64,000 nucleotides of DNA from Apiospora phragmitis (lineage: Eukaryota; Ascomycota; Sordariomycetes; Amphisphaeriales; Apiosporaceae). The DNA lies in contig JAQQWL010000013.1 of assembly GCA_038363925.1 (NCBI GenBank), forward strand, positions 310,001 through 374,000, written 5' to 3'. The stretch's first letter is position 1. Each line of letters starts with the position of its first letter. The notes under the pieces were generated by a model. The model was not told where the DNA came from. It saw nothing but the letters and a program-made list of their open reading frames with translations, and did no database searches. Positions 33,301-43,389 of the stretch are shown here, in pieces. Made by a program: the position numbers and the translations under genes.

Positions 33301-34606
33301 AGTCCTCATTAACATCGTGTATGGTATGGATGGCATACTGCGCTGGATTAAATTTGCAACCTCCAAGCACTTCCGGTTAGCCCTTGCGGGTACATACCGC
33401 TGAAGGGTTGGATATTTTTGCCCCCTTTCCTATCTATTTTCTCTAGTCCATCCTTAATACCCCCCTTTACATAAACAGTTACATATTGCAGATTTCGTTA
33501 TAGTTTCTAAGGGTGCCAAGCCTCACCAAGCTTCTAGTTTCATACCAATGTCAGCGTCTCGATGCAGACGGAAGAAGCAAACATGCATGGATCTTTCTGC
33601 AACGTGGAACAGTCTTCGTTTAGGTAGGCTAGGCAAAGGCACTGCTACCTTCCAAAATCCAGGCGTCGGAGCGACTTGGATGCTAGGAACCGTCCGAGTA
33701 CTACCCTCCAAATGCACGTTGGTCCGTATTTGTTGGACCCGAGCGACGGGAACCCGATAAGGGGTGGCTGGTTATTGGCCGTTATGATGGCTTCCCGCAT
33801 AATTTGTTCGCTGCTAACTTGCCAGAAGACAACGGGCCGTTGCCTATTTTACCGGGGAAGATTGGATGCCTTGGATTGGGGGAGATGAATATCCATGGTA
33901 TGCTACAGTCGAAAATATTGATGACTGCATGGACCCCAACCAAGACGTGTCTCTAGATGACCGAGGAAGGTGTTAAGACGGCTTGACATGCTTCGGATAA
34001 GACCAATGGCCGGTTAGGGCGCCATATGCTGCGTTGAGATGAACCTGCAAACCTTCGGGGTCTTACCCGGAATGAGGATGATGCATCCAACTGATTCAAA
34101 AGAAATTTTGGAATATAGTTTGCAAATATCTGATGGCCTCTGATACTTACAAAATCTGAATTGGGGGCCTTCTCGATTCCGACCATGCATAAATCATCCA
34201 CCACACCTTCCGTGGGTGCCTCCTAGGGAGGGTGTGCTGGTGGAACCTACCGGACGAATTTCTAGCGCTCGGAAGATATTCAGATACTCAGCGGCCGGTC
34301 TAGATCCCAGTTCGATATGTCTGGGCAATTCATCAAAAGGCTCGCGTCGAACCATCCTGGGCAGGTAGTTACCATCAAACTCGACGATGGGAGCCGAAGG
34401 AGCCATCATGCTCAGTATAACGGAGCTCTCGGTTTGGTTCTTGGCTTTACTATGGTGGTGTAAACATGGTAGCCGCCGTCGGAACCCCGTCTGTTATCCA
34501 AAGGTTGAGTACTTATAAAAGGGGAGGGTAAGGATGTGATCAATAACCAGGGCAGCAGCAGCAGGATGCAGCCGGAGCAGTCACATCCAACTACCTAACA
34601 CATACA
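33301..34606. other. Intergenic, 1.3 kb, with a possible small gene remnant
   Basis: Two adjacent minus-strand frames (34409-34194, MMAPSAPIVEFDGNYLPRM; and 34204-33953) could be exons of an unrecognised gene separated by a GTAGGT donor. Support is weak. A TATA box for the protease lies at 34514-34520. Nothing else is recognised. Confidence 0.35.
34514..34520 (+). promoter_or_regulatory. TATA box upstream of the protease
   Basis: TATAAAA followed by GGGG lies about 93 bases before the codon that would start the signal peptide. Confidence 0.45.
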
Positions 34607-35521
34607 ACGCCCATTTACGCAGCTGTTAGTCTGGCAATATGTCTCGCGAGCCTGTCTTGTGCTCTGCCCATCAATGATCAGCCCGGCTTAACCTGGATGC
34701 ATCCCATCCTACCTAACCCTAACCAGCCTGATCACCGGCTCGCAAATCTTTCTCCGCCTCAAGTCTTCACAGTCTCGGAGACTACTTTATCGTCTTTGTA
34801 AAATGCCACTGCGGCACCCCCAAGCGGCCGCCCTGCCACATCAGTTCAGAAGAAGCGCTATACCATCGGCCCTGATGACCGGGTGCGCTGGGACGACAGA
34901 AGCTACCCCTACTCGGCCATGGGACGGCTGACGACCCCCGGGTACCTATGCTCCGGCAACCTGATCGGGCCGCGCCACGTCGCCGCCGCGCGGCACTGCC
35001 ACATCTCCGACGTGCCCTACTACTTCGCCCCGGCGTACAATGGCCGCGAGGTGCTGCCGGGGGCGCAAGTCGAGGCGGTGGTGCTGCCCGCCGCCCCACT
35101 GTCCGAAGGCGCCTGCGGCGAGTCCGCCGAATGGGCCGCCTTCGTGCTCAACGAGCGGCTGGAAGAGCGGCTGGGCTACCTGGGCGCCGATGTCATCGAC
35201 GATGCCCACCGCGGGAAGCCGCTCTTCTATAACTACGGCTACCCCGGCGACCTCGACGGCGCGAGCCGGCCCTACCGCCAGCAGAGCATCGCCGTACACC
35301 GCGACACGCGCTGCGACGCCACCGGGCCGCTCGACACCGACGCCGACATGTCGCAGGGCCAGTCCGGCGGGTCCCTGTGGCTCGAGGAGGGCGGGAACCA
35401 TTGGCAGTACGGCGTCTTCTCGCTGCTATGGTTTATGAACGGCGTGTATTACATGACCTCATTCGCAGGGGGTGATGGGTTCGTTGCCGGCGTGGTGCAC
35501 GCGCGCGAGACTTGGCCTTAG
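34607..35521 (+). pseudogene. Trypsin-like secreted serine protease, start lost and stop gained
   Basis: One continuous frame of 304 sense codons apart from one stop. It opens with a fine signal peptide (PIYAAVSLAICLASLSCA), but its first codon is ACG at 34607, and no ATG lies in frame between there and the upstream stop at 34544. A TAA at 34799-34801 then interrupts the frame. After it come RVRWDDRSYPYSAMGRL, CSGNLIGPRHVAAARHC with the catalytic His, and DADMSQGQSGGSLWL with the catalytic Ser. The position where I expect the catalytic Asp reads AEWAAFVLNERL, with Glu. It belongs to the chymotrypsin-like (S1) fungal peptidases. The first in-frame ATG after the stop is at 34919 and would lack a signal peptide. 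Substitutions, not indels, cause the damage. A missed upstream exon carrying the ATG would not remove the TAA. Confidence 0.75.
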
Positions 35522-35880
35522 TAAAGAGCCCGGAGTATCATTCTACATTCTATATTATCCCCGATGAGAGATCATTATTCGATGGGCAGAATCCGATATT
35601 TGTCGCACATTGTCTGATTCCTTGAAATTTTCCAATCAGATTTATCTCTTTATTCGATAACAAAGAGCATTTGTTTAATTACCTTACAGATAAATGATCA
35701 CTTTTGTTCGAGGGTTTGGCCTTGTTTTCTCTCACTATTGGGTAGTAGGATTTAGCTTCTCAGGGGACCCCATCAGCATGGGATTGACAGTTTCGAATAA
35801 TCTATGATCTGTAGTTGCACAACTCTTTAGTTTCATATTTACCCTGAACTAGTTCTAAAGATTCCTGCGATACACCCAAC
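35522..35880. other. Intergenic, 360 bases
   Basis: A/T-rich spacer; nothing recognised. Confidence 0.5.
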
Positions 35881-36779
35881 ATGTCTGGGACACGTAGACA
35901 GTCAGACAAACAGACAGCCTCTGGGATTCTCACTTACGAGAAGAAGCTCTACGAGGATCTCCATAGCTTCTATGCCGAAGGATCCGAAGATGCGTCAGAT
36001 GACTGGGAGAAGCGCTGGGATTGGATGCTCGCGCGAGCCCATCTAAACTGTGGCATGGTCAGATTCATTATTCAAAGCTACTATAAGCGTTTCGTACTCC
36101 TGAAGAGGAACCCGAGGCGCACGGGAGCCGCGAAGCAGGGATTCTGATCCAGCAAGCCAGGCTGAAACACGGCTACAGGCTGAATTACAGCGACCTGGAA
36201 GAGTATGTATTCGGCAAGGGCTGGAGTCTTGACGAAACAATCGCGCACCTGAAGCAGCCCTTCGGCAGGCGAGGACTTAAGGTAATACACGAAGAGGAGG
36301 AGCTGGCGACTGCGAGTACGACAGCTACCCCTGCCCACGCGAGCGCAACGAAGAAGATAAGGTCGTTGCTGCCAGTGCCCTCGAAGCCGACGACAAAGCT
36401 TGGCAGGACCCTGAGGGCAATCACCGAAGAAGAAGATGAGGGGTATGTATCTCATCAGGGACGCGGACCCGAGGTGGTAGGGATCACCTTCCAGACCGGC
36501 CGCCATGACTTGCCCGAAATGTACGATCGCCTTGCCGCCAACCTTGACGTCGGAACAGAGGCGCAAAAGCTTTCCGTTACGGCGCTTGTCATAGAGCGGT
36601 CCACCACGCTGCCCATGCCTGTCTGTATCGCTCAAGATTGGCAGAAAGAAGCGACCGTCGTCCTCCGTGTGCTCGTCAGGCTGATTGACCAGAAGCTGGA
36701 AGGTATCCAGGCAGCCGAACCCGAAACGCCGGGCTTAGAGTCTCTCGTCTCATTCCAGCGGAGAACTCGGAAGGGGTAA
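35881..36779 (+). CDS. Fungal protein of unknown function (about 299 aa)
   Basis: Single-exon frame from MSGTRRQSDKQTASGILTYE. The first half is rich in Trp and charged residues (DDWEKRWDWMLARAHLNCG). The middle has ILIQQARLKHGYRLNYSDLE and AHLKQPFGRRGLKVIHEEEE. The last third includes VVGITFQTGRHDLPEMYDRL and ATVVLRVLVRLIDQKLEG. No membrane helix, signal peptide or known domain. The frame breaks near TTT 36090-36092; adding one T gives YYKRFRTPEEEPEAHG and exactly 300 codons. I do not recognise the family. It could be a lineage-specific nuclear or cytosolic protein. Confidence 0.65.
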
Positions 36780-37023
36780 CTAGTAGGCCAGTTGGTGGAC
36801 CAATATATATCTAGCGCCATTTGTACGTTACTCTTCACTTCCTCACTTCTTTCTTCCTGCAATGTCCTCGGGATTCTCGTATTATTTATTATATTAGTAT
36901 ACCACCTATAAATATATCGATAACGTCTAAAACTGGATTGTTCCAAACTGTAGCAAATCCACAACTTTCGCTGGTTTTGGGTATATTAGAATGCGTTTTG
37001 TTTAATCTTGTTCCTGTCCCCCT

Positions 37024-38651
37024 TTATCCAGCCACCGTCCCAGAGTTATCGGCACAACTAAAGGCGGAACCAATCTCGGCATTGCTGTAGGCTTCTTTGA
37101 TCGACATAACTGTGGCGTATCTGGGTGCATTGTCAGTAAGGTCTTTTGTTTGGTGTTTACATGCTTTACTCACGTTCCACAGACTGCAACAAAGACGCCC
37201 AGAAGGATCAGGCAAATATGCAGCATCCACTTTGTTTTCTGGACTATGGTGCCTTTTCGATACGCCGCAAAGTCGTGGAGATACAGAAATCCCGGCATGA
37301 TAAGTGCCATTGGGGCAAAGCAGATCGAGCCGGCGAGGGATAAGATATAGTTGAAGATGGTGATGGACTCGGCCAAAATGAAGGCAATGGCACCAATCGT
37401 GAACGTAATACCCACCCATGTCACCCAATGCGTGATGGTGCTTGACTGCAAATGCCGCGAGTTTCGAAGAACGCGTACAAAGACGTACTTGGATGCGATA
37501 TGCTGGTTAATGGCTCCACTGGCAATGAGGCCTACCAGCGCAATGCCATACGATATCTTCTTGATGAGGTCACCTGCGCTTCCGAGGGCAGGATTGGCCA
37601 CCCACTTGCCACACCAGGCGTACACCACGACTGCCAGGGACAGATAGCACTATTGGGTGATCAGTATCTCCAGGGTGATAGGATAGGGACCACCCCCTGG
37701 GGGAATAGGCAGATAATACTTACTGATAGAACGATGGCCATGCACATGAAGACAGCTTTCTTGAAGTCTCTGGGCTGCCTCATCTCGCTAATGACGGGCA
37801 AGAACGCACTAGATCCAGCGCTAGAGATGAAGATAGTTGCAGTCGCCGTCATGCCGGCAACGAAAGTTGGGTAGTTGATAGCGACAAACCCGAGCTCGAA
37901 TTCGCCGGTCTGTGGGGCGGCCGCGGGCCGATCGCGCGTCGTGACGCCGATGGTCACGATAAATATGGCCACAAAAAGGGAGATGAAGCCAGCGAAGGTG
38001 ATCCAGCCCATGTTCTTGAGCGTCCGGATCAGGGCGCAAGCTGTGATAATGGCGGCGGAGATCAGACCCCACCACACGGTGCACAGAGCATGATCAGACA
38101 GCGCGTTGAAGGCCACCGACAAGCCAATGATGCCAGACCCAGTAATCAGGGTATAGGCGATGAGGAATATGAAGCCGACCAGTTCCTTGAGCCAGGGTCC
38201 GCCAAGTGTGTGCGCCATGTCAACAATCGAGTGGCATTCAGGATGCCGGTTCCTGAAGTTTCCCTGGATGATTGCGCAATCTCAATAGTGAATATCAGAT
38301 CCCAGCATATCTCTCGTGACAAGACCCGATCTGGGATGAAAACGACTTACAGGTATTGACCGCCTGCCATGCCACTAGTGACAAAGCGCCGCCGACTGCG
38401 CCCAAGGCGTAGAGCGCGGTCGGAATGGACAGGATACCGGTCGAGAAGACGATCTTGAGAAAGATGACGGTGGCCCGGGGCCATCCGACGGTGCGAAAGT
38501 CGACGCCATCGGTATTCTTCTTGAAGACCTCGTGGCTCTCAAGCTCTGCATCGGAAACAGGTGGTAGTTTCAATGCGTGGTGGTCGGGGCCTTCCACGAT
38601 GGCTCTTGTGTCCGTCACATCACTTCCCACCTCGTACTTCTTGGAATCCAT
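37024..38651 (-). CDS. Amino-acid transporter (Aa_trans/AVT-like)
   Basis: Eleven-helix amino-acid/auxin permease-type transporter of about 476 residues. Exons 38651-38351, 38280-37724, 37649-37174 and 37120-37024; phases agree and the frame is intact. The acidic cytosolic N-terminus precedes WPRATVIFLKIVFSTGILSI, the family's helix-1 signature. NTYCAIIQGNFRNRHPECHS matches the conserved loop after helix 2. FISSAGSSAFLPVISEMRQP is the usual mid-protein block of fungal members, and CLILLGVFVAVCGT a late helix. Fungal relatives export or take up neutral amino acids at the vacuole or plasma membrane; the exact substrate is unknown. Confidence 0.9.
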
Positions 38652-39343
38652 GATGAAATCTATTGAGACGTTAAGTCTTTATAGAGTACCGAAAGGAAGA
38701 TGGCAAGCAAGCGAAAAGCCCATATGTATAAGGAGAAGAGATCAAATGGTCTATCTATCTTATGACAGCCCTGCCATGCGCTTATGGATGCCGCACCTAA
38801 TCGTTTAGCGAAGATACAGTCTAGAGCCGATGGGGGCGATGAGTTCCCCAAATGCGTCAAATGTGTTGCCAATTGGGCAGGCAGAAACGCAGGGCTAATC
38901 AAAGCAAAGCACAACCATATCTGGTCTTGTCTGACGTACTGGTGATAGGACCGGAGTGACAGGGCCGATCCTCATCGGAGGGGCCCCGATACCCCCAGAT
39001 TACCGGACCCCTGCACCCACGCCTGACAACTACCGACGCCTATTATATCGGTCGGAAATGCGGGGCTATCCCATGTCCATCGGGACGTCCTAACCTAGGA
39101 CTACCGGTGTTACAGGGGGCTCGATCAGAAACAAAGGGTGCAGATAAGATAAAGGATTGAGGTGTTCTTGACGCTGAGAGATTAGATAGGTCCATGTATG
39201 CTCATGTTTGGAATACTTCCAACTTCAAAAGAATAGCACGTTACACAAGCCTTCATACTCTTCTCCATTTTCCGTCTGATAAGATAAATACACAGAGAAT
39301 AGTGACTATTGATACGCGTCCGCCCTCCTGAGACCATTTCTTA
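38652..39343. other. Intergenic, about 690 bases
   Basis: Between the transporter's start and the 3' end of the secreted protein gene. Nothing recognised. Confidence 0.55.
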
Positions 39344-40012
39344 TCATGTAGCTGTACACGCCTCGTCTGTAGGCGTCTGGATTGTGTTGACAGTCAAGTT
39401 ATATACCAGCAGGTTTCCTGTGTGTGCTGTCCAATTCGGTATCCCATCGGCGCCCTTGGCTACAGTAAAAGCTGCATTGCCGCTGTCGACTAGTTAGTGA
39501 CGTCTTTCTGAGGAGGCCATATCGTATCAGCCAGATGGAAAGGGGAGAGCTCATGGCGTACTGGGCTTGGGAACAGTTCCCTGGGGTGTAGGTGGTCTGG
39601 ATGACGATCTTGGCATTGATCGTCTTCGTCTTGGAATCCTCGCTGACCACGTTGGCGCCCTCAATCAGGTGCCACCATGCCTTGTTGCCGTCGGGGGGCA
39701 AAAGGTTTTGCTTGACCGCAAGGATCGAAGTAGCCCCTTGAAGGTCTTGCCGGCGGCAACAAGCGAACCGTCAGCGGGCCAGAAGTTCGTGAAAGAGGTG
39801 GTGGCCGTCTTGTCCTCAGAGATGCGGTAGTACCTTACAACGGTCCGTCAATCCTCGGTAGTACTCGCTCTAGAATGGTTGGGGCAGCCATACTCTTCAA
39901 CAAATGGGGCAAACGCCGCGTCAACATTAGATTCGGGCTTGTATGGGCTCATGTCCACGGGGGAGGCGGAAGCGAGGCTGATAATGGCCAGAAGGGGTGC
40001 TGAAAACTTCAT
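39344..40012 (-). CDS. Small secreted protein, paralog of the 40.9-kb gene
   Basis: Signal peptide MKFSAPLLAIISLASASPV, mature protein about 160 residues. Exons 40012-39894, 39833-39562 and 39482-39344. Conserved blocks are DKTATTSFTNFW, ILAVKQNLLPPDGNKAWWHL and YTPGNCSQA, each with a counterpart in the divergent neighbour (DNATATDSFTDYF, AAILKCKQGFLPPDGRM, KAGNCSQIY). Exon 1 is 119 bases in both genes. The frame breaks at the + strand CCCC 39734-39737; adding one base makes exon 2 273 bases, equal to exons 2 plus 3 of the paralog. The total is then 177 codons. The overall size and single globular domain suggest an extracellular binding or enzyme-like fold, but I cannot name it. Confidence 0.78.
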
Positions 40013-40865
40013 CTTGGAGGTTTGCGAAGCTTTGCCGATATGATAAAGAGTGACTTGGTAGTAACGAGTGAATGGGTCAAGGGAAATATGGGGGCCTCAA
40101 GCGTAGAACAAGTGAGTGAAGTGTTGCAAGTGATCAAAACCCGATTGGCATAGAGATACCCAGAGCTCTGTCGTTAAGTATGACTGCTTACATTACGCTT
40201 ACCGGAGTGACCATCCCGGAGCTTTTCTCGTCGTCGAACTCAGCCACGGGATCTACCAGGTTCGCCATGCTGGGCGCAAAAGGGAAAGCTTGGCGAACCT
40301 TGCGGCCCCTACCTCCGGTACTTCTCCTTCAATATAGTCGGTGTGGAGCCGAATAAAGTTTTACTGTTTAACCCCAGTATTCCTGTATAATTATTAATCC
40401 CTGTTTAGGCATCTGCCAAAGACAAACTCTATGTAATTAAATGTAAGGACTTTAGGAGACGCTCGAGGCTGAGCGGATCCGGTAACCCCGTCAACATCTT
40501 GATCGAGGCTGGACTAGGATAGCCCCTGAACGCTAAGGTGTGCGGTTTCTCCCGCCTTCACTGCCAAGCCACTCTACTAGGATTTTTGTGGCACTTCAAT
40601 CTATCCAGGAGGCAGTGTAACGTTCTATTTAGGGCATTTTATCGAATGTTATATGGCGTTCAAAGTTTTTCGTTTACCCCGGAGAGTTCTGGCCCCCATC
40701 TTCAATCATGCGGGCATAACCCCTTTTCCTCCAGCATGGGGTAACATCGACAAACGGCATCTTATATAAGATAACCCGATATATCACTCCCCGTAGTAGC
40801 ATACCGGCTATCTGCGTTACTTTTCGCTCACCTACAGTTGATTTATACATTTGTTGATAGTCACG
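40013..40865. promoter_or_regulatory. Shared divergent promoter of the secreted paralog pair
   Basis: Both genes start outward from this 853-base region. On the plus side a TATATAAG box lies at 40763-40770, about 96 bases before the start codon. No coding frame is recognisable between. Confidence 0.5.
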
Positions 40866-41638
40866 ATGCAGTTCCCACAATTCCTTTCTTTGGGCCTGGC
40901 CGCCGAGATGGCCGCGGCCGTCAACATAATCAACTACAACCCCCAGCCCGACGTGCCGGCCGAGTTTCGTGAGTTCTTGAAAGCGTATGTGTCGTGACCT
41001 ATTTCCCCCTCTCCAGTATCGTGCAACTAATGGGACTCATAATAGGCTCGTGGGGCAGGCAGATAATGCCACCGCTACTGATTCCTTCACGGACTACTTC
41101 ACGTCGACTGGCCGACAGACGACACTGACCAAGGACTGCGTTGGCCCAGCTGCCATTCTTAAATGCAAGCAGGGGTTTTTACCGCCAGACGGCCGTATGA
41201 CGCTCACAGTACGCTTCCTTTTCATTTCTCGCGTATCGATGTTGCGCTGGTATCTATGATGAGACGCTGACCTGCCGCGAACTACTTATTAAAGCACTTC
41301 CCCAACACCACTTTCGTTGCAGAGGACACCGCGGACTCGACCGTATATGAGGTCCGGGGCCGTATCGAGAACAACTTCAAAGCAGGAAACTGCTCGCAAA
41401 TCTAGTACGTGAAGCTGGCTGGGCGCCGTTGTAGCTACATGGATAGGGACCCCCTAGTTACTAACAAAACGGATTCAGCTACCAGACGCAATACACCATT
41501 CTCAAGACGTCCCAGGCGGGCGGGATGCTGCCCAACTTGACGCCTCATCCGCAACATCAGGTGTCATGGTATCACGACTATGTTATCACTCCCACTGGGG
41601 TGCCATCTGACATCCCCTGCGATAGCCTTGCGCAATAA
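40866..41638 (+). CDS. Small secreted protein, paralog of the 39.3-kb gene
   Basis: Signal peptide MQFPQFLSLGLAAEMAAAVN, total 183 residues, frame intact. Exons 40866-40984, 41046-41208, 41295-41404 and 41479-41638. Matching blocks with the neighbour: FTDYFTSTGRQTTLTKDC, ILKCKQGFLPPDGRM, FKAGNCSQ. The intron after codon 40 (phase 2) and the one after the CSQ motif sit at the same places in both genes; the extra intron after MTLT is found only here. Mature protein has four cysteines that could form two disulfides. Function unknown; I know of secreted fungal proteins of this general shape but not a named activity. Confidence 0.82.
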
Positions 41639-41846
41639 GGGTGGTTACTTGATCTGATGAGCGAAAATGATAAGGGATGATGTTTTTTAAATGGTCTTCC
41701 GGGGGAACACATTTGGTCTTCATCTGTAAATTGTATTATATTACCTTAAATATCTGTACCGCCGTTAATGGCATGAAACAATCTGCTACCTGTTCGACCG
41801 GAGCTAAAAGAGAGCCAAAAAAATAGAACGAACGGTGTAGTGCCCA

Positions 41847-42766
41847 CTAGTACCCCTTGAATCTTCTGAGATCTGCATTCGAGATGATGGTCATGCCATC
41901 CACCTTCTCTTGTCCATCTGCCGCAGCGATGTCGTCGTGGCGGCCCATGGCCACCTCGGCCAGGAACTCGCCCATCTTCTCGGTGGGCGCCCAGAGGTTC
42001 TTGGCGAAGCGGCGGATGGGCGCGTCCAAGAACACCTCGGCGACGTTGTGCACCAGGGGCCGCGGCGCGACATAGGGCTTGATGGCGTCGTGGCCCGCCA
42101 TGTCGGGGTAGAAGATGCGGACCGAGTACCCCCTGAGTTGGTTGTTCGGACTGGACCTGCAGAGGCTTCCCAGCGACAGCTCCGTCTCCCCCTTGATGCG
42201 CGCTTGGAATGCCGTCAGAAGCCCCGGCTTCGTCGTCGTGTCACCGCCGGCTACGTACACGAACCGAAATGGTGGTGCTGGTGTCGTTGACGCACCCTCC
42301 CCTGACGTAGCAGTAGCAGCATCGGGCTCGGGCCCCGGAAGCGACGAGAAAGCCTTGGCGGCTGCTTCGGCATATGCCTTGGTGATCTGGACATATTCGC
42401 TGAGGTGCATAATCAGTTCCGAGCTCTTCGTGTCTCTCGTGTTATGCGGGGTAAAGTATCTTCAGGCAAGGGGGTGAGAGGAGGAGACGGGTTGGAGCCA
42501 ACTAACGTCCTCGAAACCTGCGACTGTGCCACACCGATGGCCCAAACACAGCCTGCTGCTCCCTTTAGCTGAGCCAGCACCTCGTCGTCGTACGTCCCGA
42601 AGTCCTTGTGGATGATGACGTTCACCCGCGGGTCGGGACGGTCTTGGACCATCTGCACGGGGCGCCGGCTCAGGATGCTGATCTTGGTCACGCTGCTCAT
42701 CCGGAGCATGGCATCGAGGGCACTCGAGCCGATGAGCCCCGTGGCACCAGTGAGAATGAGGTGCAT
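41847..42766 (-). CDS. NAD(P)-binding Rossmann protein (atypical short-chain reductase)
   Basis: About 270 residues in two exons, 42766-42507 and 42399-41847, joined as VSRTEYVQITKAYAEAAAK; frame intact. The N-terminal dinucleotide-binding motif is LILTGATGLIGSSALDAML (TGxxGxxG). SILSRRPVQM fits the usual Arg that binds NADP phosphate. The C-terminal half includes FRFVYVAGGDTT and YSVRIFYPDMAGHD. The shape is that of NmrA/HIM1/FMP52-like atypical SDR proteins, many of which have no known substrate. The catalytic YxxxK is not evident, so an active oxidoreductase is not assured. Confidence 0.82.
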
Positions 42767-43389
42767 CGTAACTGTACTTAGTTGCCCGAATGAGATGTGG
42801 TCAGGATATGCGTCGAAGAGAGCATAAAAGGGGTAGGATATGTCAACTGAGGTTGAGGTGGGGGTGTTTCGTAGATATACGAACAAGGGAGTGCTTACAC
42901 TGCCCAGCTCGTCTACAGGCGTTTGTTGATTGCGAAGCAAGCATTTATTAGTGCTGACACTCCTGCGCAGTCGCTGCAAGTCTCGCAAGACGCCGCAACC
43001 AACAATGGTTATCGCATGTGGCTGGCCATGTTTCAACGTCGAATTTGGAATTAACCGAACCTGTCGATTCTCGGAGCAACTGGACTTCCGCCACTGTTAG
43101 TAGAGCATGGTGTATCGGTCCATGTTTTCAATTACCAAGTTTACAGTAAGTATCTGGTTGTTTACATTCAAACTAAATCATTATGTGTCGACCATGATGG
43201 GAAACGTTGCTGATGATATCAAGCCGGGCTACGTACCCATTTATGGGCGTCACGTGATAGCGTGTGCTATTGCCGCGCCACCATTGTCTTTGACGTCAAT
43301 CCCATCATTGTCTCGCGTCGATGCAAGCTGCCCAGAACAAGAAACCCTACTTTCTCCAAATGCATCTAGGGTACGGTTGAGGAAGGAAA
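42767..43389. other. Divergent promoter region, about 620 bases
   Basis: Lies between the SDR-like gene and the helicase, both reading outward. Nothing recognised beyond generic promoter-like sequence. Confidence 0.5.

Noticed and set aside
33980..34410. Two adjacent minus-strand frames as a gene
   Set aside because: Donor-like site exists but no recognisable protein or clear acceptor; kept only as a note in the intergenic entry.
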